DNA of 64,000 nt from a bacterium (GTDB lineage: Bacteria > Actinomycetota > Acidimicrobiia > Spongiisociales > JAENVV01), in the NCBI GenBank assembly GCA_024641305.1, contig JAHEDI010000007.1:47664-111663 (forward strand), given 5' to 3'. The notes beneath the pieces were generated by a model. The model was given only the letters and a program-made list of their open reading frames with translations. It was not told the DNA's origin and ran no database searches. The position numbers and the translations under genes were made by a program. Positions 17,822 to 26,119 of the stretch are shown piece after piece. Numbering within the stretch: position 1 is the stretch's first letter; each line of letters starts with the position of its first letter.

Positions 17822-19000
17822 TCAGACCCGCATCCGGAGGGCGTCGACATACTCGGGATTGAGACCCGCCACCAGGAAGAACTCTGCCTTCCCGGCCTGA
17901 ACCAGGGAGGAGATGAGATCCTCGGCGGCCAGCCGGTCAGTTGCTTCTGTTGAACGGAGCGCTTCAACAGCCTCGCCAGCAACCCCGGACGACAGAAGAA
18001 CCGCGGCCGCCGCATCACGTGCATACGGGTCGGGATGTCCCAGCGAGGAACGGAGCGCCTCGTTTCCTCCTGGAACCTCGACCAGGGCTGAGGCAGCATT
18101 GTGCCGTACCCACCAGGATTGGTCACTGAGTGCTCTCCGGAGCCAGGGTATGGCCTGACGGTCAGTTCGTCGTCCCAACGCCGAGGCGGCCTGGGCACGG
18201 ACCTCCCACTGTTTATCTGCGAGAAGCTCCAGCAATGAGGGCACCGCCCGGGGAGTTCCGGCTCTTCCGAGCGCAGCAGCTGCCCTCATTCTCAAATCGG
18301 CGTCGGACGAGGACAGCGCCTGAATCAGCGATCCTTCGGCCCGAATATCACCGATAAGTCCAAGCGTGCGGGCAATCAAAGGCCGGTAGCGACCCGTCCC
18401 CTGCAAATAGCGAGCCATCTCGGGGACCGCCTCGCGCCCGAACGAGTAGAGGGCGTCGGCTATCCGTTGGGCGTGCCACTCGTCCTGGTGTTCCATGCCG
18501 GCCAGGAGACTCCTGACGGAACTCGGGTCTCCGATATGAGCCAGCGCGGCAGCTGCCTGCACCTGGATCTCGGGGACGATGTCGTGCAGCATGAACACGA
18601 GATCGGTAACGGTGGTGGGGTCGCCGATTTCGCCGAGCGCCTCCACGGCACTCACCCGTTCATCCCGGTCTTTCGACCGCAATCCCTTAAGGAAACGGTC
18701 GACTAATCCCATGTCACGGGCCGCCGTAAGCAACCGGAGTCGATCGTCGCCCTGGAGCATGCGCATATATTCGAGCACCACCGATCGAAACTCCGGATCT
18801 CCGGCGTATCGACGGAAATTTCGAGATCCGGGATCACCGCGGACGATGAGTTCTCCAACCAAATCGACGAACCTGGCTCGCCGGGCGGCAGTCCGGCGAC
18901 GGCGAGCCCCACTCACTGCCTTCAGGAGGAACAGAGAAACGGCGGAGATGATGACCAACCCGCCGAGGCCGATGAGAACTGCCACTGCCAGATCAGCCAT
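17822..19000 (-). CDS. Membrane-anchored HEAT-repeat protein
   Basis: A 392-aa protein: one N-terminal span (LAVAVLIGLGGLVIISAVSLFLL), then a helical repeat region with at least six HEAT/PBS-type repeats (for example VSAVEALGEIGDPTTV, VQAAAALAHIGDPSSV, MRAAAALGRAGTPRAV, VRAQAASALGRRTD). Such repeats are protein-binding scaffolds. It overlaps the receiver gene by 8 bp and lies upstream of the GT2 gene, so a role in assembling or controlling the polysaccharide synthase is a fair inference. Confidence 0.85.
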   Translation of the reverse strand: MADLAVAVLIGLGGLVIISAVSLFLLKAVSGARRRRTAARRARFVDLVGELIVRGDPGSRNFRRYAGDPEFRSVVLEYMRMLQGDDRLRLLTAARDMGLVDRFLKGLRSKDRDERVSAVEALGEIGDPTTVTDLVFMLHDIVPEIQVQAAAALAHIGDPSSVRSLLAGMEHQDEWHAQRIADALYSFGREAVPEMARYLQGTGRYRPLIARTLGLIGDIRAEGSLIQALSSSDADLRMRAAAALGRAGTPRAVPSLLELLADKQWEVRAQAASALGRRTDRQAIPWLRRALSDQSWWVRHNAASALVEVPGGNEALRSSLGHPDPYARDAAAAVLLSSGVAGEAVEALRSTEATDRLAAEDLISSLVQAGKAEFFLVAGLNPEYVDALRMRV

Positions 19001-19373
19001 TCTGAGGCCGATCGCGGATTTGCACCTTCACTCTGGCAATGATCTCCCGAACCGAAAAGGGTTTCCGCACGTAGTCGGAGGCGCCTGACTCGAGTGAACG
19101 CACGATGTCCTCTTCGTTCGAGACCCCCGAGACGATGATGATCGGGGTTGCCATGCCGGCCTGGCGCCACCGTTGCACGACTTCCTGACCGAGCAGTCCC
19201 GGCAAGAGGTGATCAATGAGGATGACATCGAATCGTTCGGCCAACGCGCGCTCGAATGCCTCGAGACCGTCGGCGAGGGCAGTCACCTCACAGCCAGCCG
19301 ACTCAAGGGCGCGCGTCAACAGAAAGGCAACAGCCCGTTCATCGTCTACGACGAGAATCTTTGGTTTGTTCAT
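18993..19373 (-). CDS. Stand-alone response-regulator receiver protein
   Basis: A 126-aa CheY-like receiver with all key residues: DDE after strand 1 (ILVVDDERAV), phosphoacceptor Asp in VILIDHLLPG (about residue 52), IIVSGVS, and Lys in VRKPF. No output domain; the stop overlaps the HEAT gene start, so it probably signals by protein contact to the HEAT or GT2 partner. No kinase in the cluster. Confidence 0.9.
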   Translation of the reverse strand: MNKPKILVVDDERAVAFLLTRALESAGCEVTALADGLEAFERALAERFDVILIDHLLPGLLGQEVVQRWRQAGMATPIIIVSGVSNEEDIVRSLESGASDYVRKPFSVREIIARVKVQIRDRPQNG

Positions 19374-19415
19374 GCGCCAATTCCACCACCGGCACCCCCG
19401 GCGCTGTCGATGGAT

Positions 19416-20495
19416 TTAGTCGCTCGTTATCTCACTATCTGCCATTTGAACCAACCGCTCGACGAGCGGTGCATAAATGCGGTAAAACAAGGCCGCGTTT
19501 CCGTGAGCTGCCAAACGCTTCATTACCGGCAGCGCGCCCGCTATGTGGCGCGCCGGAAAGGCTGCCGGAGTTGAAGCAAGATTGCCTGCTGCGTACACCG
19601 TGTTGTCGTTCCAAACGAGAAAAGGCGAACGCTGGGCGATACCCCATTCCTCGAGAAGAGCAGCTCCCCGATCATTGACCGGGAGGTTGATCCACAGGGA
19701 TGTATCGGCACCGGAATCCGCTTCTATAAGGGCAAACCACGAGTCGAAGGAAACGTCCAATTTCTCACGTTCGTCGGGCAAACTGCCGGTGATGCGGGGT
19801 CGGGGACTCTCCAAATCGGCCGATTGCAGCACAACGAGGGCCGGAGCACGGGTGCGGGTACCGACGCTAGTTCCAACAATGATTATCCCGGGTCCCTGAT
19901 AGTCCCACGCCCCGGCATGAAGGCTCCGCAACCGCGGGCCGGCATCCTGCAGATCCTCAAACGCCCGCCCCACCCAACCGGTGGCATCGATCCCGAAGAT
20001 CGACTGAAGCATTTCCGATGTCCCCGGATCGGTCGGCTCGTGCATCATGTTGAACTCAGCCATCACCACCGTGCCCTCGTCGGCCCATCGGGCTACATCG
20101 CGAGCGAACGATGGTGGGAAAGTCTGGCTGACTCTCACAATCCCGTCCGCATCAATCTCAGCCAATTCATTCACATAGACCCCGTAAGCGTCCACCAACA
20201 AGACGAGGTCGGGCCGTTGATCAGGCCACGTCCCGAACGGAAGCCCTCCGGGACCCGACCCGACATAGTCGGTAGCGCCATTGAACGGCACCTTCAGATA
20301 CGTCATCATCAGGCCTACCGCATTGTGCTCACGACGCAGATCGTCAACGACGGTCGAGTCATAGACGAGAAGGTCGATGGGTCGTTCGGACGTAAGCGAC
20401 CACCGCAACCACCCGCCAAATGGAAGCCCGGCTATCACAACCAATCCGATGAGCGAAAGCCCCAGGAATAGCCGATTCGCCGAGCGCAGTTTCAA
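19416..20495 (-). CDS. Exported protein of unknown function in polysaccharide cluster
   Basis: A 359-aa protein I do not recognise. It has an N-terminal span or uncleaved signal (FLGLSLIGLVVIAGLPFGGWL) and a large extracytoplasmic part with alternating hydrophobic strands (DLVLLVDAYGVYVNE, GIIIVGTSVGTRT, FLVWNDNTVYAAGN). No Cys pairs or catalytic triad obvious. It starts 4 bp inside the accE stop and precedes the receiver-HEAT-GT2 genes, so it may process, bind or export the glycan. Function not claimed. Confidence 0.75.
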   Translation of the reverse strand: MKLRSANRLFLGLSLIGLVVIAGLPFGGWLRWSLTSERPIDLLVYDSTVVDDLRREHNAVGLMMTYLKVPFNGATDYVGSGPGGLPFGTWPDQRPDLVLLVDAYGVYVNELAEIDADGIVRVSQTFPPSFARDVARWADEGTVVMAEFNMMHEPTDPGTSEMLQSIFGIDATGWVGRAFEDLQDAGPRLRSLHAGAWDYQGPGIIIVGTSVGTRTRAPALVVLQSADLESPRPRITGSLPDEREKLDVSFDSWFALIEADSGADTSLWINLPVNDRGAALLEEWGIAQRSPFLVWNDNTVYAAGNLASTPAAFPARHIAGALPVMKRLAAHGNAALFYRIYAPLVERLVQMADSEITSD

Positions 20496-20716
20496 TGGGC
20501 TTGGTCGACGAACCGACTCGGCTTGCCCGCCACTGCCGAGCTGGGTGGTGGAGGGGCGGCGCGGAGACGACTCCGAGTCTGCCGGACGGCCGCCACCCAG
20601 GCAGACGGCTCCGGCCGATACGCGGGTCGTCGCGCGCCTTCTTCCTCGTGGATCAAGGCAACCACGACCGCAATCGCGGCCGCTTCCTGCGGTCCGGCAC
20701 CACCTCTAATGATCAT
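20492..20716 (-). CDS. accE: Acyl-CoA carboxylase epsilon subunit-like protein
   Basis: A 74-aa protein resembling actinobacterial AccE/PccE: an N-terminal strand then IRGGAGPQEAAAIAVVVALI (normally RGxPTxEELAALxAVL) and a C-terminal PSAWVAAVRQTR. In Streptomyces and Mycobacterium this subunit stabilises acyl-CoA carboxylase. Here it follows mce directly (11-bp overlap), supporting a propionyl/methylmalonyl-CoA link; the biotin and carboxyltransferase subunits are not in this window. Confidence 0.7.
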   Translation of the reverse strand: MIIRGGAGPQEAAAIAVVVALIHEEEGARRPAYRPEPSAWVAAVRQTRSRLRAAPPPPSSAVAGKPSRFVDQAH

Positions 20717-21119
20717 GCGACAACTCTACGAGCTCAACGAGGGTCCCGCCCAGCGTCGAGGGGTGTACAAAGGCAATCCGGGCACCACGTCCGCCGGACC
20801 GTGGCACGGTATCGACCAGGCGAGCTCCCTGTTCGGCCAACTCACTCAAAGCCACTTCAATGTCATCAACGGCAAACGCCAGATGATGCAGACCCTCGCC
20901 GCGACTCGCCAGGAACCGGCCGACCGGAGAATCAGCCGATAACGGCTGAAGAAGCTGCACAAACGAGCCGCCAACCGGAATCATGGCCTCCTCGACTCCT
21001 TGCGCCTCGACCGTTTCACGGTACAACGGAAAGACGCCATACAGGCGTTCGTAATCGGACAGGGCCGCGTCCAGATCAAACACGGCAATCCCCACATGGT
21101 CAACGTTGTACAGGCGCAC
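20706..21119 (-). CDS. mce: Methylmalonyl-CoA epimerase
   Basis: A VOC-fold enzyme of 137 aa interconverting (R)- and (S)-methylmalonyl-CoA. The start is typical (VDHVGIAVFDLDAALSDY), metal ligands fit His in DHVGIAV, GLHHLAF (about residue 76), Gln in FVQLLQP and Glu in LVELVEL at the C-terminus. First gene of the minus-strand unit; 50 bp from the divergent thiolase gene with an inverted repeat between them. Confidence 0.9.
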   Translation of the reverse strand: MRLYNVDHVGIAVFDLDAALSDYERLYGVFPLYRETVEAQGVEEAMIPVGGSFVQLLQPLSADSPVGRFLASRGEGLHHLAFAVDDIEVALSELAEQGARLVDTVPRSGGRGARIAFVHPSTLGGTLVELVELSHDH

Positions 21120-21120
21120 G

Positions 21121-21143
21121 ACTCAAGTGTAAACGGCTTGAGT
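21121..21143. promoter_or_regulatory. Inverted repeat in mce-thiolase divergent promoter
   Basis: ACTCAAG and CTTGAGT are perfect 7-nt arms around a 9-nt centre, lying within the 50-bp divergent gap. Position and size fit a dimeric regulator (for example TetR type) acting on both genes. Binding protein unknown. Confidence 0.45.
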
Positions 21144-21169
21144 ACGATGGACCACTACAGGAGGAATCC

Positions 21170-22345
21170 ATGGCGGCTGTCATCGTTGGTGCAAAACGCA
21201 CACCAATCGGAAAATTCGGCGGCGGTCTCGCCCCATTACGAGCGGTTGAACTTGGTGCCATGGCCATTCGGGCGGCGCTGGGCGATCTGGATCCAGGCCG
21301 GATCGATGAGGTCATTTTCGGCCAGGTACTCCAAGCAGGAGAGGGCCAGATCACTGCCCGACAGGCGGCCGTGAAAGCTGGACTGCCGATGACCGTCCCA
21401 TCGGTGACCATCAACAAAGTGTGTCTTTCTGGCCTGGCGGCCATTGGCATGGCCAACCGATCCGTGTTGCTCGGCGAATCAACCTTTGTCGTTGCGGGCG
21501 GGATGGAATCGATGTCGAACGCTCCATACGTCATGCCCAAGGCCAGGTGGGGGGCTCGCCTCGGAGACGCAGAACTCATCGACGTGATGATGCACGACGG
21601 CCTGTACTGCTCGTTCGATGCCTGTTCGATGGGCCAGGCCTCCGATCTCAAAAATGACCAACTTGGGATCGATCGCCTTCGTCAGGACGAGTGGTCCGCC
21701 AGGAGTCACAAGCGCGCAGAGACCGCCACCCGCAACGGAATCTTCTCGAAGGAGATCGTGCCCGTTGAAGTACCACAGCGCAAAGGGTCAGCGCTTCTGA
21801 TCAGTGAAGACGAAGGCATCCGTACCGGCACGACTACCGAGAGCTTGGGGAGCCTCCGGCCGGCGTTCGGAGCGACGGGCACGCTTACTGCGGGCAACTC
21901 AAGCCAGATATCAGATGGCGGGGCGGCGGTCATAGTGACGAACCGCCAGGCGGCCGAATCTGAAGGGCTAAGTATCCTTGCCGAGATCCGCTCCTACGGA
22001 CAGATCGGAGGCGTCGACCCTTCCCTGCACGAACGGCCAGCCGAGGCTCTTGCGGTCGCGCTCCAACGGGCCAACCTCTCGGCTGGCGACCTCCACGCCG
22101 TCGAGATCAACGAGGCATTCGCTTCAGTTGCGCTTTGGTCAGCCCAGATGCTTGGAATACCGGAGGATCGCGTGAACGTCCACGGCGGAGCCGTGGCGCT
22201 GGGCCACCCGATCGGTGCAACCGGCGCCCGACTGGTCGTCAGTTTGATCAACGCGCTCAGCGAGCGCGGAGGCGGCCTTGGCGCCGTAACCTTGTGTGGA
22301 GGCGGCGGACAAGGCGACGCCCTGATTTTGGAGGTCCATGCATGA
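21170..22345 (+). CDS. Acetyl-CoA acetyltransferase (thiolase)
   Basis: A 391-aa thiolase; the start is the ATG (MAAVIVGAKRTPIGKFGG) with AGGAGGAA 5 nt upstream. The 225-codon track extension is spurious. Active-site Cys in NKVCLSGLAA (about residue 87), His in NVHGGAVALGHPIG and the second Cys in LCGGGGQG (about 378). It condenses two acetyl-CoA or cleaves 3-ketoacyl-CoA. The stop overlaps glpX (ATGA). Confidence 0.93.
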   Translation: MAAVIVGAKRTPIGKFGGGLAPLRAVELGAMAIRAALGDLDPGRIDEVIFGQVLQAGEGQITARQAAVKAGLPMTVPSVTINKVCLSGLAAIGMANRSVLLGESTFVVAGGMESMSNAPYVMPKARWGARLGDAELIDVMMHDGLYCSFDACSMGQASDLKNDQLGIDRLRQDEWSARSHKRAETATRNGIFSKEIVPVEVPQRKGSALLISEDEGIRTGTTTESLGSLRPAFGATGTLTAGNSSQISDGGAAVIVTNRQAAESEGLSILAEIRSYGQIGGVDPSLHERPAEALAVALQRANLSAGDLHAVEINEAFASVALWSAQMLGIPEDRVNVHGGAVALGHPIGATGARLVVSLINALSERGGGLGAVTLCGGGGQGDALILEVHA

Positions 22346-23328
22346 CAGAGGTTCCCGAACGAAACCTTGGCCTGGAACTGGCCAGAGTCACCGAATCGGC
22401 CGCCATTGCCGGCGCTCGATGGCAAGGGCGGGGCGACAAGATGGCGGCTGACCAGGCCGCCGTCGACGCCATGCGAATCATCCTTTCAACCATCGACATC
22501 GACGGCACCATTGCCATCGGCGAGGGTGAAAAAGACGAAGCTCCCATGCTGTACAACGGAGAGAAGGTCGGGACCGGGTTTGGTCCCAAGGTCGATGTGG
22601 CTGTCGACCCAATTGACGGAACGTCACTGACTGCGGCCGGTCGACCGGGAGCGCTCGCAGTTATCGCCTTGGCCGAAGCCGGCACCATGTATTCGCCGGG
22701 AAGCCTGGTCTATATGGACAAAATCGCCGTCGGCCCCGAAGCCGCCGGCTGGATTGATATCGAGGCGCCCGTGGCGCACAACTTGCGCCAGGTTGCCAAA
22801 GCTCGTGACAAAGACATTGATGACCTCACGGCGATCATTCTTGACCGCCCCCGCAACCAGCCATTCATTGACGCAGTCCGGTCTGCCGGCGCTCGCATCC
22901 GACTCATCTCGGATGGAGATGTTTCGGGGGCAATCGCCACCGCCGAGCCCGACTCGGGTATCGACATCCTGTTCGGTATCGGTGGATCACCCGAAGCGGT
23001 GATCGCCGCCGCCGCACTCACGGCCATGGAAGGCGAAATTCAGTGCAAGCTGTGGCCCCGCGACGAAAGTGAACACCAGTACGCCGCCGACAACGGACAC
23101 GATCTCGACAAGATCCTGACGCTCAAAGATCTGGTGAGCGGCAAGAACATCTTCTTCGCAGCTACCGGTGTGACCGATGGCGAGCTCCTCCAAGGGGTGG
23201 ATTTCTTCGGCCACGGCGCAACCACCCATTCGGTTGTGATGCGCTCCAAGACCGGCTCGATTCGCTTCATGCACGCACGCCATAATCTGGATCGCCTTGA
23301 CCGTCTCAAAGGCACACTCGACGAGTAG
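22342..23328 (+). CDS. glpX: Fructose-1,6-bisphosphatase class II
   Basis: A 328-aa GlpX phosphatase of gluconeogenesis. Start is the ATG (MTEVPERNLGLELARVTE) overlapping the thiolase stop. Metal site residues are IAIGEGEKDEAPML and DVAVDPIDGTSLTA; RPRNQPFID, SDGDVSG and GIGGSPEAVIAAAAL follow. This is the usual FBPase of actinomycetes. Confidence 0.95.
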   Translation: MTEVPERNLGLELARVTESAAIAGARWQGRGDKMAADQAAVDAMRIILSTIDIDGTIAIGEGEKDEAPMLYNGEKVGTGFGPKVDVAVDPIDGTSLTAAGRPGALAVIALAEAGTMYSPGSLVYMDKIAVGPEAAGWIDIEAPVAHNLRQVAKARDKDIDDLTAIILDRPRNQPFIDAVRSAGARIRLISDGDVSGAIATAEPDSGIDILFGIGGSPEAVIAAAALTAMEGEIQCKLWPRDESEHQYAADNGHDLDKILTLKDLVSGKNIFFAATGVTDGELLQGVDFFGHGATTHSVVMRSKTGSIRFMHARHNLDRLDRLKGTLDE

Positions 23329-23335
23329 CTCACAG

Positions 23336-24430
23336 GTGCGAGTTTTCCTTATTGAGCCCTACTACACGGGGTCACATAAAGCGTGGGCGGACGGTTGGAA
23401 AGCCTCCTCCCGTCACGACGTGCACCTGCTCACAATGGAAGGGCGGTTCTGGAAGTGGCGGATGCATGGCGGACCGGTCACGCTCGCCCATCAGGCGCTT
23501 GAAATAGCCGCCCAAGCAGGTAGGCCCGACGTGATCGTGGCGTCGTCAATGCTCGACCTCGCCACCTTCCTCGGACTAGCCGGGTCGCAGCTCGGGAGCC
23601 CACCATCGTTGCTGTACATGCACGAAAACCAGCTGACCTACCCGCTTTCACCCCGGACCCGGGGCGAGGATTTGAGCTACGGATTCGTCAACTGGCGATC
23701 GATGGTCGCTGCGGACCGAATCTTGTTCAATTCGCGCTACCACGAGGACGCCTTCTTTGGGGCGGTCGGGCCTTTCCTCAAGAATTTTCCCGACTACCGC
23801 CAGCTTCACCTCATCGACCGGGTCCGCGACAAGACCGCGGTGATCGGCGTCGGAATCCCCATCCGAACACCGGGTCAAACTCCGTCACTCCCCCCGCTCG
23901 TGCTGTGGAATCAGCGTTGGGAATACGACAAAGACCCAATCGGGATGTTTGAGATGCTGTACGCGGTCGACGACCAGGGGATGAACTTTCGCCTGGCGTT
24001 GACCGGCGAGAACTTTCGACAAACCCCGACCGAATTCGAGGTGGCCAAACAACATTTCGGGGATCGAATCATCCAATTCGGGTACGCCGACGCCCATCGG
24101 TACGAACGCCTTGTCTCCGAGGCAGACATCGTCGTGAGTACCGCCAACCACGAGTTTTTCGGGGTTGGAGTCGCCGAAGCCACCGCTGCCAGAGCGTTTC
24201 CCGTGCTGCCCCGACGTCTCTCGTACCCCGAACTACTTCCCGAACAGATCCACCCGGCCTGCCTATACGAGACGGCCGACCAGGCAGTCGCTTTGTTGGC
24301 AGCGGCGTTGACCAATCCGCAACACCGATCGACGATCACCGACATCGCAGGACCCTCCCTTGAGCGCTTCGCCTGGCCAATCATCGGTGAGGCCTACGAC
24401 GAAGTTGTCGACCATCTCGCCGGAACCTGA
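23336..24430 (+). CDS. GT4-like glycosyltransferase, QTMAN/GTDC1 (DUF3524) family
   Basis: A 364-aa retaining glycosyltransferase. GTG start at 23336 (VRVFLIEPYYTGSHKAWADG), 7 nt after glpX; the 13 track residues before it lie inside glpX. N-terminal DUF3524 signature: SHKxWADG, GRFWKWRMHGG, and HENQLTYP. C-terminal Rossmann half has STANHEFFGVGVAEA, the nucleotide-sugar-binding Glu region. Animal GTDC1 mannosylates queuosine in tRNA-Asp; bacterial relatives carry that label by homology only, so the acceptor here is unproven. Confidence 0.8.
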   Translation: MRVFLIEPYYTGSHKAWADGWKASSRHDVHLLTMEGRFWKWRMHGGPVTLAHQALEIAAQAGRPDVIVASSMLDLATFLGLAGSQLGSPPSLLYMHENQLTYPLSPRTRGEDLSYGFVNWRSMVAADRILFNSRYHEDAFFGAVGPFLKNFPDYRQLHLIDRVRDKTAVIGVGIPIRTPGQTPSLPPLVLWNQRWEYDKDPIGMFEMLYAVDDQGMNFRLALTGENFRQTPTEFEVAKQHFGDRIIQFGYADAHRYERLVSEADIVVSTANHEFFGVGVAEATAARAFPVLPRRLSYPELLPEQIHPACLYETADQAVALLAAALTNPQHRSTITDIAGPSLERFAWPIIGEAYDEVVDHLAGT

Positions 24431-24481
24431 GACCCGACCACGAGAGTCGTCCATACACCGGGCGACCGGTAGGGTGCTCGA

Positions 24482-25141
24482 ATGCAACATGTCATCTGGG
24501 ACTGGAACGGCACTCTGCTCGACGATATTCACATCGTCGTCGACGCGGTGAGCGAGACAGTCGCCGCCTTCGGAGTTCCGACGCTGACCATCGAGGATCA
24601 CGCCAGACTCTTCACCCGCCCGGTGTCGGTGTTTTACGAGCGGATGCTTGGGAGGCCGATCACCGGCACGGAATGGCGCCAGCTCGACGACACGTTCCAC
24701 GAGGCGTACGCCAGACGCATGGTTCAAGCGGAGCTTTCCGTCGGTGCTCATCAGATCCTCGGGGACCTCGCTGACCAGGGAAAGAGCCAATCGCTCCTCT
24801 CGATGGCCCCGCACGATCATGTCCTGGAACGAGCTGCCACGTTCGGGGTCGACCGGTACATGATCCGCATCGATGGGCTGCGCGATGGCAGTGGGGCCCT
24901 GAAAGAATCGTCGATGAGCGCTCACCTGAGCGCCCTACTGGATCACCCGACTGCTCCGGATGATCCGGGTGCATACGTCGTCATCGGTGACTCGCTTGAC
25001 GACGCCAAGGCAGCGCGAGCCAACCGGGTTCCAGCGGTGATGTTTGCGTCCGGGTCACATCACCGGGCTGACCTGGTCGCCACCGGCTTTCCGGTTGCTG
25101 ACACCTTGCACGATGCCGTTCGCATCGCCATGGACCAATAG
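24482..25141 (+). CDS. HAD-superfamily phosphatase (phosphoglycolate-phosphatase-like)
   Basis: A 219-aa HAD hydrolase. Motif I is IWDWNGTLLDD (DxN instead of DxD at the acid/base position), motif II is SMAP, motif IV IGDSLDDAKAA; a helical cap sits between. The D-to-N change in motif I is found in a subgroup of PGP-like enzymes but could alter activity. Substrate unknown. Confidence 0.8.
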   Translation: MQHVIWDWNGTLLDDIHIVVDAVSETVAAFGVPTLTIEDHARLFTRPVSVFYERMLGRPITGTEWRQLDDTFHEAYARRMVQAELSVGAHQILGDLADQGKSQSLLSMAPHDHVLERAATFGVDRYMIRIDGLRDGSGALKESSMSAHLSALLDHPTAPDDPGAYVVIGDSLDDAKAARANRVPAVMFASGSHHRADLVATGFPVADTLHDAVRIAMDQ

Positions 25142-25181
25142 CTCGCGATGTGATTCACCCGGGACGTTCTACACTCAGGCC

Positions 25182-25508
25182 ATGACTCAGCGACCACCCG
25201 ACATGCGCCAACTCATGAAGCAAGCCCAGAAAATGCAAGAGCAACTCGCCACCGCTCAAGCCGAGTTGGCCGAGCGTGAGTTCCAGGGCTCGGCCGGGGG
25301 AGGCGTGGTCACCGCCAGCGTGAAGGGCTCCGGCGAGGTCCTGACGGTGAATATCGACCCATCGGTCATCGACCCCGACGACCCGGAGATGCTTGGTGAC
25401 CTGGTCGTAGCCGCTATCAACGCCGCCCTTCGGGGCGTTAGCGACGTCGCCGCCGAACAGATGGGCGGGCTAACGGGTGGCTTGGACCTCGGCGGCTTGC
25501 TCGGCTGA
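25182..25508 (+). CDS. ybaB: YbaB/EbfC nucleoid-associated protein
   Basis: A 108-aa DNA-binding dimer protein. Start is ATG 25182 (MTQRPPDMRQLMKQAQKMQEQL), 46 codons inside the track ORF. The domain has the long helix, GGGVVTASVKGSGEVL and INPxxxD-like IDPSVIDPDDPEML; the tail is Gly-rich. The stop overlaps recR start by 1 nt, the classic dnaX-ybaB-recR neighbourhood, though dnaX here is convergent. Confidence 0.93.
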   Translation: MTQRPPDMRQLMKQAQKMQEQLATAQAELAEREFQGSAGGGVVTASVKGSGEVLTVNIDPSVIDPDDPEMLGDLVVAAINAALRGVSDVAAEQMGGLTGGLDLGGLLG

Positions 25509-26101
25509 TGTTTGAAGGACCTATCCAGAGACTCATCGACGAGCTCTCCCGGCTACCTGGTGTAGGTAGGAAGTCGGCTCAGCGATTGGCGTTTCATCTT
25601 CTCAACGGTGAGGAAGCCGATGCCCGTCGCCTGGCCCAGGCAGTCATCGACGTCAAGGAGCAAATCGGACTCTGCGCTCGCTGTTACAACGTGACGGCCG
25701 GAGACGAATGCAACATATGCCGTGACGTGCGACGGCTCCCGGATATCGTCTGTGTCGTCGAACGAGCCCAGGACATTCCCGTCATCGAGTCGACCAGAGA
25801 GTTCACCGGTCGCTATCACGTCCTCGGAGGGGCATTGTCGCCGATTGATGGAATCGGACCGGGTCAGCTTCGTTTCAACGAGCTGAAACGGCGGGTCGAA
25901 AACGAAGGCATCACCGAGTTGATCTGCGCTACGAACCCGACCATTGAAGGCGATGCGACGTCCATGTATATCGCCAGGGAATTCAAGCCGCTCGGAGTCA
26001 AGGTGAGCCGTTTGGCTTCGGGCTTGCCGGTCGGCGGAGATCTCGACTACGCCGACACGGTGACCCTGGGTAGAGCACTAACCGGACGTTCCGAGCTGTA
26101 G
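25508..26101 (+). CDS. recR: Recombination mediator protein RecR
   Basis: A 197-aa protein that with RecO/RecF loads RecA at gaps. HhH motif LPGVGRKSAQRLAF (17-30), C4 zinc finger CARCYNVTAGDECNIC (about 57-72), Toprim domain starting VCVVERAQDIPVIE, and Walker-B-like C-terminus. Length normal. Converges on dnaX with 18 nt between. Confidence 0.96.
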   Translation: MFEGPIQRLIDELSRLPGVGRKSAQRLAFHLLNGEEADARRLAQAVIDVKEQIGLCARCYNVTAGDECNICRDVRRLPDIVCVVERAQDIPVIESTREFTGRYHVLGGALSPIDGIGPGQLRFNELKRRVENEGITELICATNPTIEGDATSMYIAREFKPLGVKVSRLASGLPVGGDLDYADTVTLGRALTGRSEL

Positions 26102-26119
26102 GGAATCAATCGGACCCGG

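Noticed and set aside
20495-21169. N-terminal 225-codon extension of the thiolase ORF
   Set aside because: It is antisense to accE and mce, which have recognisable protein sequence, and the thiolase has its own ATG with AGGAGGAA.
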